In this document: piece after piece, positions 19,347-27,811 of the stretch
Layout: every line of letters begins with the position of its first letter
Position numbering within the stretch: position 1 is the first letter of the stretch
Source: Crocinitomicaceae bacterium
GTDB taxonomy: Bacteria > Bacteroidota > Bacteroidia > Flavobacteriales_D > Crocinitomicaceae
DNA length: 64,000 nt
Direction of reading: 5' to 3'
NCBI GenBank assembly: GCA_002709305.1
Contig: PAQM01000012.1
Span: 154,701-218,700 of the forward strand
The notes under the pieces: generated by a model
The model's database searches: none
The model's input: only the letters and a program-made list of their open reading frames with translations
What the model was told of the DNA's origin: nothing
Program-made: the position numbers and the translations under genes

Positions 19347-20591
19347 ATGAAAAGATTTCTGCTATCACTAGTTGCTATAGCAACACTATCATCAGACTCA
19401 TTAGCACAAGCACCTGAAAGCTTTAATTACCAAGCAGTAATTAGAGACGCAGGAGGCTTAATCTTAAATAACCAATCGGTTGGATTAAAATTAACTATTC
19501 AAATAGGTTCCATTGGAGGACCTGCTGTTTACACAGAAACATTTGCGTCTACAACAAATGATTATGGTATAGTAAACCTTCAAATTGGAACAGGTACATC
19601 AACAGATGACTTCACTATAATTGATTGGGCTAATGGACCATTCTTTATGGAAACTGCTGTAGATGTTTCAGGAGGAACTAACTATTCTGTAATGGGTACA
19701 TCACAACTGATGAGCGTACCTTATGCCTTATATGCTAAAACCTCTGGAAGTGGCCCCCCAGGACCTCAAGGAATTCAAGGACCTATTGGACCCGATGGAC
19801 CCCCAGGACCTCAAGGAATTCAAGGACCTATTGGACCAGCCGGACCGGCTGGTGGACCTCAAGGACCTCAAGGACCGGTTGGCCAACAAGGGCCTCAAGG
19901 AATTCAAGGACCGACTGGACCAGCCGGACCTATTGGACCACAGGGTATTCAAGGACCCATTGGACCCGCTGGACCGGCCGGTGGACCTCAAGGACCTCCA
20001 GGGGCAGATGCTATTGTTGATTATGATTCTCTAGCAGCTATGGTTCCAATACTTGATTCAACAGATATTGCAAACATGGGTTTTATTAGTGGTAATAATA
20101 TATGCAATATATCTATTGGGGATACAATCGAGGGAGGAATTGTCTTTTACATTGATCCTTCAGGATGCCACGGTCTAGTGGCAAAAGAATTAGATGAACC
20201 AGGGACATACCAATGGTCAATTGGGTTTTGGAAAACATATGCTTATGCGACAGGTATATATACAGGACATCAAAATATGAGAAATATAATTTTTTCCTCA
20301 ACTGGATCAACTACACCTGCGGCAAGCATATGTGAAAACCTATCTTATCAAGGATATTCAGATTGGTATTTACCATCTAGAGATGAATTAGATTTAATGT
20401 TTATAAATTTATCCCTCAACGGTCTTGGGGGATTTAATACCAACCCTAACAATTTTTATTGGTCTTCAACTGAATCTGAAAACGACGAATATGGAGAAAC
20501 ATCATGGAGAATGTCCTTCATGAATGGTGAGAAAAGAGCTGTGTCTAAAAATGGAAACGTAGGTATTGTTAGAGCAATAAGGTCTTTTTAG
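19347..20591 (+). CDS. Secreted collagen-like repeat protein with C-terminal DUF1566 domain
   Basis: A 414-residue surface protein. It has a signal peptide to about residue 20 (SDSLAQ) and an N-terminal beta domain (residues 22-130, [12 protein letters not shown] to [10 protein letters not shown]) that accompanies collagen repeats in many Bacteroidota. A Gly-X-Y collagen stretch spans residues 136-219. A DUF1566/Lcl-type domain follows from about 245 to the end ([40 protein letters not shown]). The collagen run is broken twice by a single extra Gly ([12 protein letters not shown] at about 165-176 and 208-219). There is no T9SS sorting domain, yet it follows such a gene by one base. A role as adhesin or surface filament is inferred. 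Confidence 0.85.
   Translation: MKRFLLSLVAIATLSSDSLAQAPESFNYQAVIRDAGGLILNNQSVGLKLTIQIGSIGGPAVYTETFASTTNDYGIVNLQIGTGTSTDDFTIIDWANGPFFMETAVDVSGGTNYSVMGTSQLMSVPYALYAKTSGSGPPGPQGIQGPIGPDGPPGPQGIQGPIGPAGPAGGPQGPQGPVGQQGPQGIQGPTGPAGPIGPQGIQGPIGPAGPAGGPQGPPGADAIVDYDSLAAMVPILDSTDIANMGFISGNNICNISIGDTIEGGIVFYIDPSGCHGLVAKELDEPGTYQWSIGFWKTYAYATGIYTGHQNMRNIIFSSTGSTTPAASICENLSYQGYSDWYLPSRDELDLMFINLSLNGLGGFNTNPNNFYWSSTESENDEYGETSWRMSFMNGEKRAVSKNGNVGIVRAIRSF
19752..20003 (+). repeat. Collagen Gly-X-Y coding repeats
   Basis: Imperfect DNA repeats built on GGACCTCAAGGAATTCAAGG and related units encode [14 protein letters not shown]-type triplets. The DNA identity between units suggests recent expansion by slippage or unequal exchange. 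Confidence 0.85.
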
Positions 20592-20602
20592 TTTAGCTGC
20601 TA

Positions 20603-21931
20603 TCAAGAATTTTTTGTTATTGAATCTACTATTTTCCTTCCATTTATCATATGATCATGTATATGTGTATAGGAAAATAGACCATTTCTTCCAGTCATTT
20701 TTAAATTTTTAAATTGCGATAAGTAATCAGTAATTAAAAATGTTTTTTGTTTGTATTTTTTTTCAAGCACCGGATAGGCATGTGTTATCCTATCTACCTT
20801 GGCATCAATAATATCTTTAAACTTAAAGAAACCTATATCTATTAACATTGAAGAAATTCTATCAATATTTTTTTTGTCATCACACTTCCAAAAATCATCT
20901 TCTTTTTGACAGGGTATCTCTACAATTAAAGAAGTTTTATCAACTGGAGACATAAATTCACTTCGGTTTTTAGGTTCATATATTCGAGTAAAAGGATATT
21001 TTTTTGAAGGAAAATACATAGATCCATTCATATTAATTGATTTTTTGTTTAGAAATAAAGAAACTAAAACTATATTTCTAAATTTAATTCTTTTCGCGCT
21101 CTCAATTACTTCAATTGGGGGCGAAGGATTTAAAAGAAAAATCATTTTTTCAATAGGAAGAGAACTAACCAAAACATCAACAGGTACTAATCCAGATTTT
21201 TTAAAAACTACACTAGTTATTTTATAATTCAAATGATTTATTCTAATAGCGGCATCACTTAAATTAACTTGGTCTTGAAATATCAAACTCATTTTTTCAA
21301 ATATTGAACCAATGCCATATTTAGGGTAATAGAAATAGCCATCTAAATGAGCTGTTTTTTTTATTTTTTTAGAAAAAGCTTCTAAAATAAATGTCTTAAT
21401 ATTTAAGCCTTTTAATCTTTTACCAGCTACCTCTGGTGAAAGATAAGTAGTTGGTAAACCCCAAAGCTTTTCTGTATAATAGATTAAAAATAAATATGAT
21501 ATTTTTTTTCCATAAGTATTAATTGCCATTTCATGGAATGAATTATGGACACTTTTCTTCTTAACTTTTTCTTTTATGATTTGAAAAATAGAAATGATAA
21601 AATTTCTAAGTCCAAGAAACTTCAAAAGGTTTAAAGGAGATAGAGGAAAATCAATAAAACATCCATCTCTGTATATTTGACTCGGAACATGAATTAACTT
21701 GAGATCATTGCCGAGAATATTTTTAATTATTTTAATTGTTTCTGCGTCTTTATCATGAAGTCTATGAGCCCCTGAATCATAAAGGAAATTTTTATGACTT
21801 ATTGTTATACAATTACCTCCCACCCTGTTACTAGATTCATATAAATTAAAACTTAAATTATTTTGGTTTGAGTAATATGCAATAGCAAGCCCTGCTGGAC
21901 CTCCTCCAAGAATAGTAATTTTATTTTTCAT
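20603..21931 (-). CDS. FAD-dependent oxidoreductase of the protoporphyrinogen oxidase / UDP-galactopyranose mutase-like group
   Basis: A 442-residue FAD protein. A Rossmann motif (ITILGGGPAGLAIAYYS, then the acidic end YESSNRVGGNC) lies at the N-terminus. The C-terminal FAD-binding block is TGRNGLFSYTHIHDHMINGRKI. The middle resembles amine-oxidase-fold proteins found in glycan loci rather than true haem-pathway oxidases. It is the last gene of a unit with a membrane glycosyltransferase (11-base overlap), a TonB-dependent receptor and a repeat lipoprotein, so a sugar or lipid-carrier substrate is more likely than porphyrinogen. The convergent collagen-like gene ends 11 bases away with no terminator visible. 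Confidence 0.75.
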   Translation of the reverse strand: MKNKITILGGGPAGLAIAYYSNQNNLSFNLYESSNRVGGNCITISHKNFLYDSGAHRLHDKDAETIKIIKNILGNDLKLIHVPSQIYRDGCFIDFPLSPLNLLKFLGLRNFIISIFQIIKEKVKKKSVHNSFHEMAINTYGKKISYLFLIYYTEKLWGLPTTYLSPEVAGKRLKGLNIKTFILEAFSKKIKKTAHLDGYFYYPKYGIGSIFEKMSLIFQDQVNLSDAAIRINHLNYKITSVVFKKSGLVPVDVLVSSLPIEKMIFLLNPSPPIEVIESAKRIKFRNIVLVSLFLNKKSINMNGSMYFPSKKYPFTRIYEPKNRSEFMSPVDKTSLIVEIPCQKEDDFWKCDDKKNIDRISSMLIDIGFFKFKDIIDAKVDRITHAYPVLEKKYKQKTFLITDYLSQFKNLKMTGRNGLFSYTHIHDHMINGRKIVDSITKNS

Positions 21932-23351
21932 CTAAATTATATGTATATAAGGGTAGTTTGTACCACAACCTATTAACATATGGATTATGGTGAAATAATT
22001 GAAATTCACTTTTATTATGGTTTATAATTGTGTCAATTTCAAATGAGCTAAAAATTGTTTCTTGACCGGAAAAATCTGATTTCATTTTTAATAATTCATC
22101 TTTATTATCAACTAAAACAATATCTTCAAATCCTGAGTGATTAGAGAAATAATAATTCATCAAAGAGCTTGAAAAAACTATTGTTTGATGACCTTTATTT
22201 TTTAAGACATACTCTTTAATCTGAGAAATTGATGATCTTTTAGTATGTTGCCAGGACAAAAATGAACTCACAAAAATTAAATTTAAAAAAAAGATAAACG
22301 TAGAATAGTAAATTATTTTCTTGTTCTGAAGAATATTAAAAGTAATACAGTATTCTACTATTAAAATTATAAAAGGTAAAAAAGGCAAAATATGTCTTGG
22401 TTTATATATTATGTTTTGGAAAAAAAATATCCAAATAAAATACGTTAGGCAGCATAAAAAAATCACTTTAAAGCTATTATTGAATTTTGTTTTTTTTATG
22501 AAAATTGAAAATAATCCTATAATTATATATAAAACCCAAAACAAACCAAGGCTAACAGTTAACCAATGCCTATTTTTCCAATAACCTCCCAAACCATCAG
22601 AAAAAATACTTTCTATCATTTTGAAAAATCTGTAGGATAATGACCCTTCTTCAGATATAATTCCGCCACCCCAGCTTGTAAAATGTCCTTCTGTACTATT
22701 TAACGCAATTTTCAAAAATTCTTCAAAATCATTAATAAAGACAAATGGAATAATCCAAAGTATGTTAGATAGTAAAAAAATGAAAACAGATTTAAAAAAA
22801 ACAGATTTAGAGTTAAAAAATAAAAAAACAAAACATGGAAGAAAAAAAGGCATAAATGATAATCTTACACCCATTTCAAGACCAAGCAAAAAAGAAAAAA
22901 TATATATTGACCTTTTATCATCTGTCTTCATATAAGATAAAAAGAAATAAAGAGACATTATTAAAAAAGCTAGACCTAAAATATCAGGCATATAACGAGT
23001 ACTCATTAAAAATAAAAGTGGAGTAAAAAAAACCATTACCCATATTCTTAAAGAATTTTTATTAAAAAATAGAACCCATATTTTATCCAAGAAAATTGAA
23101 ATTAAGAATATGCTGATTCCACCAATTAAAGAAAAAGATAGTCCTAATGATTTTGTAGATAAGAAAAGAACTTTAAGAATAAAACAATATATTGGGTAGC
23201 CAGGAAAGTGAGGCATTTGGTTAGCAATATTAAATTCAAAAGTTGATAGCGCAAATCTTAAACTATCTATATCTTCAATATAATAAATGGTAAACAAAAG
23301 TCTAGAAATTATACAAAGAAGAAAAAACAAAAGTAAATTTTTATTTTTCAC
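21921..23351 (-). CDS. Polytopic membrane glycosyltransferase (GT39/PMT-like)
   Basis: A 476-residue integral membrane protein with about 11-12 transmembrane helices. The first periplasmic loop has an acidic pair in YYIEDIDSLRFALSTFEF, where GT-C enzymes keep catalytic acidic residues, followed by HFPGYPIYCFILKVLF. It ends in a soluble domain of about 100 residues. This fits dolichyl- or polyprenyl-phosphate-sugar-dependent transferases that glycosylate substrates at the periplasmic face. The start is GTG at 23351; no better in-frame ATG is nearby. It begins 2 bases after the TonB receptor stop codon and overlaps the FAD gene by 11 bases, so the three are almost certainly co-translated. Donor and acceptor are unknown. 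Confidence 0.75.
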   Translation of the reverse strand: MKNKNLLLFFLLCIISRLLFTIYYIEDIDSLRFALSTFEFNIANQMPHFPGYPIYCFILKVLFLSTKSLGLSFSLIGGISIFLISIFLDKIWVLFFNKNSLRIWVMVFFTPLLFLMSTRYMPDILGLAFLIMSLYFFLSYMKTDDKRSIYIFSFLLGLEMGVRLSFMPFFLPCFVFLFFNSKSVFFKSVFIFLLSNILWIIPFVFINDFEEFLKIALNSTEGHFTSWGGGIISEEGSLSYRFFKMIESIFSDGLGGYWKNRHWLTVSLGLFWVLYIIIGLFSIFIKKTKFNNSFKVIFLCCLTYFIWIFFFQNIIYKPRHILPFLPFIILIVEYCITFNILQNKKIIYYSTFIFFLNLIFVSSFLSWQHTKRSSISQIKEYVLKNKGHQTIVFSSSLMNYYFSNHSGFEDIVLVDNKDELLKMKSDFSGQETIFSSFEIDTIINHNKSEFQLFHHNPYVNRLWYKLPLYTYNLDEK

Positions 23352-23353
23352 AC

Positions 23354-25822
23354 TTAAAAATTATACGAAAGTCCTATATTAATTTGTCTTCCCAAACCTG
23401 GCATTATACCAGAACTAGATGATGCATATTTTTGACCTGGATTTGAATGCAGTCTAGATCCTATATATTTTTTGTTGAAAATATTCTTAGCAGTAGCAAA
23501 AAATCTAAAGCTTTTTTTGATTCTTAGATTAACTGTAGCATTAAAAAGCCAATAAGCTGGTATAGGCCCCGTATCTCCTCTATTAAATGAGTAATCTATA
23601 TTTTCGAAATCAGAAAAACATCTAGAAACATATTTATAATTGAAGAAAATTTCGAAAACATCCATAATATTATAACTAAAACCAATAATCATATTATGTC
23701 TTGGTGCATAAGGTAATTCATTACCCGAAACATCGGGTATGGTTGTGTCACTGATTGCAGAATTAGTAAGAACACCATCATGAATCTTAGTAGTTAAAAA
23801 AGTATAATTACCAAATAAATTTGGTAACCATTTATTTAAATTTGAGAATTTAAAATTAATTGAACTTTCAACTCCTTGAGAAGTAACCATTCCTAAATTT
23901 GAAAATGAGGTTCCTCTGGCAGCAGAAATTAAATCAACAATTTTTATATAAAATCCTGTTAATTCTAAATCGATTATTCTTTTTGAACTTCTAAAACCTA
24001 ATTCATAATTTACGCTTGTTTCTGGTTTTAGTTCTAGTCCCTCAAATTGAGTGTTTGTTGTTTCACCAAAATTTAATATTAATAAGGTCGAATTAGATGG
24101 GGGAGTCATTCCTCTATGAATTCCTCCGAAAAAATTACCAAATTTCGCATCATAATTAAATCCAATTCCTGGTAAATAACAAAAAGTTGTTTTATCATCT
24201 AACCTATTGTTACTCAATCTATTAATCATTTCTTGCTCAAAAATCTCAAACCTGATGCCGGGTGATAAAATTAAATCACCTAAAATTATTTTTTCTTTTA
24301 AAAAAAATGAGTAGGCATATGTTTCGTAATTATTAGCTCTATAATAGACACCTGTTCTAGCAGTTGGAGAATCACCAATACCAGCTCTATCAATAAATCG
24401 TTCAAAATGAAATCTCGCGCCAAAATTCAAAGAAGCATTAATTGAGTCTTTAAATTTATGATTCCATAAATACTGATGATCAATACCAGCAACCATAAAT
24501 GTTCTTAGTATGCCAAAATTAGAATTACCTCCACCAACACGAACTAAATCATTTACATCTGCAGAGAGATTTAAAGGTATTTCAGTAAAAACTCCATCTT
24601 CATAATCTGATGCACTAGTAAAAACGTCAAACTCTCGCCACCAATCTCTATCAAAATAATTAAAATACAATTTTGTATTTTCTTCAATTTTAGATGAAAT
24701 TTTTCTTTGTTGTATAATATTTATTGCATAACGATTCACAATAAATTCATCATTTTCTTTTGGGTTGAAAAGATGATTATTTAGAAAAGAATACTCAGTT
24801 AATCCAGTGTATGTTGCATTAGATTTTTCATTATCTACATTTAAGTTGACATAAATTTTTCTCTTTTTTGATGGTACAAACATCATTTTAAAGGTACCAT
24901 TGAATTGGATAAATGAGTTGTTATCTCTAAATCCATCTCCAGATTTGTATAGAAACTGAAATTCAGGACGAAATTTTTCTGTTCCAAAACCACCAAGTTC
25001 TATCATTGAACTTAAATACTTATTTGAACCACTAGAAATAAAAATTTTACCACCAAAATCTTTTCTTGGTCGATTAGTTATATAATTGATAACACCACCC
25101 ATAGAATGTGGACCATGTTCAATTGAAGAACCACCTTTTTTAACCTCAATCTCATTTATTCTCTCTACAGGGGGATTATAATACATACTTGAATACACAT
25201 ATAAAGCAGGTTGTATTGGTATTCCATCCTCTAAAATTAAAGTTCTACTGCTCCTTCTTGGATTTATCCCTCTAATTCCTACGCTAATTCTAGAGTTGCC
25301 TATCCCATCATCTGAAAAAGCATTTATCCCCGGAATATATTCTAGAGCTTCTTGTGTGCCAATTGCAGAAATTTGTGACAATTTATTTGCATCTAACTTT
25401 GATGCGGTTCCTGACAATAGAAGATAATCAGAGTTTTTAACGCCGATAATTTCTACAGAGGGTAAGGATAAAATATCGGGAGTTAATTTAATGTTCGAAA
25501 AATGAATGTTTTCTTTTAATTCCGAACTATTTAACTCTTTACTAAAGTTATCGTAACCCATGGCATTTATGGTGATTTTGTCAGGTAATTTGGATTCTAT
25601 TTTGATTTCAAAAAAGCCATCTTCATTAGAAAATGTTGAGTTAATTATTTTATTATTCCTGACTAATAAAATTTCGGAAAGTGCAATAGGATAATTGTTT
25701 TTTACATCAAAAATATATCCAGATATAGATGTTTTTTGAGCAATGGAAATATTGGTTATGAAAAGCAAAAAAAATAAAAGAATTTTTACTTTAAAATTTT
25801 GAAAAAAATAATCCAATATCAA
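23354..25822 (-). CDS. TonB-dependent outer-membrane receptor (FecA-like)
   Basis: An 822-residue receptor for energised uptake across the outer membrane. It has a signal peptide (LLFFLLFITNISIAQ), a CarboxypepD_reg-like beta domain (ISGYIFDVKNNYPIA onward), a plug domain with VGIRGINPRRSSRTLILEDG and GGSSIEHGPHSMGGVINYI, and a 22-strand barrel ending in Phe (INIGLSYNF). Plug sequences look closest to ferric-dicitrate type receptors, but I see no fecI/fecR regulators, so the ligand is open. No ATG is available. The start is TTG at 25822, whose bases overlap the lipoprotein stop codon as TTGA, implying translational coupling. Glycosyltransferase and oxidoreductase genes follow. Confidence 0.88.
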   Translation of the reverse strand: MILDYFFQNFKVKILLFFLLFITNISIAQKTSISGYIFDVKNNYPIALSEILLVRNNKIINSTFSNEDGFFEIKIESKLPDKITINAMGYDNFSKELNSSELKENIHFSNIKLTPDILSLPSVEIIGVKNSDYLLLSGTASKLDANKLSQISAIGTQEALEYIPGINAFSDDGIGNSRISVGIRGINPRRSSRTLILEDGIPIQPALYVYSSMYYNPPVERINEIEVKKGGSSIEHGPHSMGGVINYITNRPRKDFGGKIFISSGSNKYLSSMIELGGFGTEKFRPEFQFLYKSGDGFRDNNSFIQFNGTFKMMFVPSKKRKIYVNLNVDNEKSNATYTGLTEYSFLNNHLFNPKENDEFIVNRYAINIIQQRKISSKIEENTKLYFNYFDRDWWREFDVFTSASDYEDGVFTEIPLNLSADVNDLVRVGGGNSNFGILRTFMVAGIDHQYLWNHKFKDSINASLNFGARFHFERFIDRAGIGDSPTARTGVYYRANNYETYAYSFFLKEKIILGDLILSPGIRFEIFEQEMINRLSNNRLDDKTTFCYLPGIGFNYDAKFGNFFGGIHRGMTPPSNSTLLILNFGETTNTQFEGLELKPETSVNYELGFRSSKRIIDLELTGFYIKIVDLISAARGTSFSNLGMVTSQGVESSINFKFSNLNKWLPNLFGNYTFLTTKIHDGVLTNSAISDTTIPDVSGNELPYAPRHNMIIGFSYNIMDVFEIFFNYKYVSRCFSDFENIDYSFNRGDTGPIPAYWLFNATVNLRIKKSFRFFATAKNIFNKKYIGSRLHSNPGQKYASSSSGIMPGLGRQINIGLSYNF

Positions 25823-26163
25823 AATAATTTATTATTATCAGAACTAGAATTAATAAACATTTTACCTCCCGAACCACTACCTGATCCTGATCCACTACCT
25901 GATCCTGATCCACTACCTGATCCTGATCCACCTCCTGATCCTGATCCACCTCCTGATCCTGATCCACCTCCTGATCCTGATCCACCTCCTGATCCCGATG
26001 CACCTCCTGACCCTGATCCACTAGCTGAACCAGATATGCCATTTAAATTATCATCTGTATTTGGAACAATTAATTCATCTTCACATGAAAAAAGCAGAAT
26101 AGAAAAAATCGCTATTGTCACTAAAACAGATAAACTTTTAAAGATTATTTTATATAAAAACAT
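25819..26163 (-). CDS. Gly/Ser-repeat lipoprotein
   Basis: A 114-residue lipoprotein with a signal peptide ending at Cys27 (LLFSC), a short acidic segment (EDELIVPNTDDNLNG) and then about 55 residues of almost pure Gly and Ser. The Gly/Ser part is encoded by eight 18-bp tandem repeats, and the protein ends with KMFINSSSDNNKLF. The Gly/Ser tract would be a flexible spacer on the membrane surface. The same DNA is open on the plus strand (Pro-Asp repeats) and in another minus frame, but only this frame has a signal peptide, a lipobox and a TTGA junction with the TonB receptor. It is probably a surface partner of that receptor; its function is unknown. Confidence 0.7.
   Translation of the reverse strand: MFLYKIIFKSLSVLVTIAIFSILLFSCEDELIVPNTDDNLNGISGSASGSGSGGASGSGGGSGSGGGSGSGGGSGSGGGSGSGSGSGSGSGSGSGSGSGGKMFINSSSDNNKLF
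25880..26023 (-). repeat. Eight tandem 18-bp repeats
   Basis: Units of CCTGATCCTGATCCACNN (plus-strand reading) run from 25880 to 26023. The first two end in TA, the next four in CT, and the last two carry point changes. As 18 is a multiple of three, copy-number change would alter the Gly/Ser spacer length without a frameshift. Confidence 0.92.
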
Positions 26164-26168
26164 ACTAT

Positions 26169-26176
26169 CAAAGATA
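26169..26176 (-). promoter_or_regulatory. Predicted -7 box for the repeat lipoprotein operon
   Basis: Minus-strand TATCTTTG is an exact TAnnTTTG match ending 5 bases before the ATG at 26163. No TTG occurs at the -33 position. Only one half of the promoter is convincing. Confidence 0.35.
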
Positions 26177-26274
26177 GTAAAAAGAACTAAATATTATTTT
26201 AAATTAATACCCTAATATTGGTATTTTAACTCAATCTATTTCTTTATGAGATGTATTAACTAATTTAGATTCTA

Positions 26275-27246
26275 ATGAAAAAAATTATTATAACTGGTTG
26301 TGCTGGTTTTATTGGTTCTAATCTTGCAGAAAAATTAATTAAGACAAAAAATTTTGTGTTTGGAATTGATTCATTTCATCCATACTATAAAAGATCAATA
26401 AAAGAATTCAATATTAGTCAATTGAATAAAAATAGAAATTTTCAATTTTTAGAATCGGATATAAGGAAAATTGATAAAAGTGTATTTAAAAATAAACAAT
26501 TTGATATTTGTATTCATTTGGCTTCAACACCGGGTGTGTTATCATCGATAAATGATGAAGAATCATATTATGAAAATAATGTTAATGGAACAATTAACCT
26601 ATTGAAAAATTTAGCTTTAATTAACACAAAAAAATTAATATTTGCTTCATCATCTACAGTATATAAAGATGAAAAAAATAGCTTTTTTGATGAAAACAAA
26701 ACACCTACAAAACCATTATCTCCATACGGAAAAACAAAATTAAGATGCGAAGAACTTATCAAAGAATGGTCTTCTAGAGAACTTTCAAGCTTTGTAAATC
26801 TAAGATTTTTCTCAGTATATGGTCCATGTATAAGACCTGATTTGGCTATATATAAATTCACCAATCGAATAAATAATAATATTCCTTTATCAATATACGG
26901 AGACGGTCAAAGTCAAAGAGATTATACCCATATAGATGATATAATAAATGGGATATTATTAACTGTAAATTATATCTCTAAAAGAAAAAATATTTCTGCA
27001 ACATTTAACATAGGAAATGGTAATCCTATTCGTTTAATTGACTTAATAAAAATAATTGAAAAAAAACTTAATAAGAGTGCAATAATTGAATACCTACCTT
27101 TTAATGATATTGAAATGTATAGGACATGTGCAAGCCTTAAATTAGTCAGCGAAAAACTAAATTATCAACCAACAATAAATATTGAAAATGGAATTGATAA
27201 CTTTATCGAATGGTATAAAAAAAATCATATTCTTTATAATTACTAG
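26275..27246 (+). CDS. NAD-dependent sugar-nucleotide epimerase (UDP-glucuronate 4-epimerase-like)
   Basis: A 323-residue extended short-chain dehydrogenase. It has the NAD motif GCAGFIGSNLAEKL, the segment GIDSFHPYYKRSIKEFNI that recalls CapI-type UDP-glucuronate 4-epimerases, the catalytic Ser in FASSSTVY, the YxxxK pair in SPYGKTKL, and RFFSVYGPCIRPDLA followed by the sugar-nucleotide site IYGDGQSQRDYTHIDD. The product probably feeds a surface polysaccharide. It is divergent from the lipoprotein-receptor unit and 20 kb away from the main glycan cluster. Exact substrate specificity (UDP-GlcA versus UDP-Gal or GDP sugars) cannot be settled from sequence alone. Confidence 0.85.
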   Translation: MKKIIITGCAGFIGSNLAEKLIKTKNFVFGIDSFHPYYKRSIKEFNISQLNKNRNFQFLESDIRKIDKSVFKNKQFDICIHLASTPGVLSSINDEESYYENNVNGTINLLKNLALINTKKLIFASSSTVYKDEKNSFFDENKTPTKPLSPYGKTKLRCEELIKEWSSRELSSFVNLRFFSVYGPCIRPDLAIYKFTNRINNNIPLSIYGDGQSQRDYTHIDDIINGILLTVNYISKRKNISATFNIGNGNPIRLIDLIKIIEKKLNKSAIIEYLPFNDIEMYRTCASLKLVSEKLNYQPTINIENGIDNFIEWYKKNHILYNY

Positions 27247-27375
27247 TCTTCTTTTTCTTTCATTTGAAATGATGAAATTTATTAGAACTAATTATTTAGT
27301 TCAAAATTTTAATCTCATGAAGTTAAGCTCCATAATATCTATATTTGATCTTTGTATTTTAACTTTATTTAAACA

Positions 27376-27771
27376 ATGAAAAATTTACCTCTTATTTTTT
27401 CAGCAATAATTATTGGGCTGATTTGTTATCAATCTATTTTTATTGCGCCATTAATAAATGAACTTTTAAGCTCTAATGACGCTAGTATTATTTTAAGAAG
27501 TCTATGGCCTAAATTTTTCCTAATGATATTTATTATCTCGTTAATAACATTTTTAACAATTGTAATATTTAACAAGCAAAAAAACATTGCAAAATATTTA
27601 TCATTAGTTAGTGGATTGCTTATGTTCTCTTGTTATTTCCTAGTTCCGATTATAAATAATGCTAAAGATATAGCTAATGAAAACCTATGGTTAATTCTAC
27701 ATCTAATAACTATTATTATTACATTTATTACCCTAATAATAAATATTGCTTTGATTAAATTTTGGAAATAA
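27376..27771 (+). CDS. Small four-helix membrane protein, possibly DUF4149-like
   Basis: A 131-residue protein with four predicted transmembrane helices (about residues 6-28, 45-66, 73-92 and 103-128). The layout, with a first helix followed by IAPLINELLSSNDASIILRSLWP and a long second helix, recalls DUF4149/TMEM205-like proteins, but the similarity is weak. It starts 129 bases after the epimerase gene. The intervening DNA shows no terminator and no convincing gene. Function unknown. Confidence 0.65.
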   Translation: MKNLPLIFSAIIIGLICYQSIFIAPLINELLSSNDASIILRSLWPKFFLMIFIISLITFLTIVIFNKQKNIAKYLSLVSGLLMFSCYFLVPIINNAKDIANENLWLILHLITIIITFITLIINIALIKFWK

Positions 27772-27811
27772 ACATCATTCTATCTAACCAAAAAAATTAA
27801 AAAATTTGAAT

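Noticed and set aside
25799-26215. Plus-strand open frame encoding Pro-Asp repeats across the minisatellite
   Set aside because: It is an antisense reading of the 18-bp repeats, which stay open in several frames. It has no signal peptide or plausible start context, and the minus-strand lipoprotein frame has both plus a coupled junction.
27182-27379. 65-codon open frame between the epimerase and the four-helix protein gene
   Set aside because: It overlaps the end of the epimerase gene in another frame, and its composition and hydrophobicity look like AT-rich noise, with no family features.
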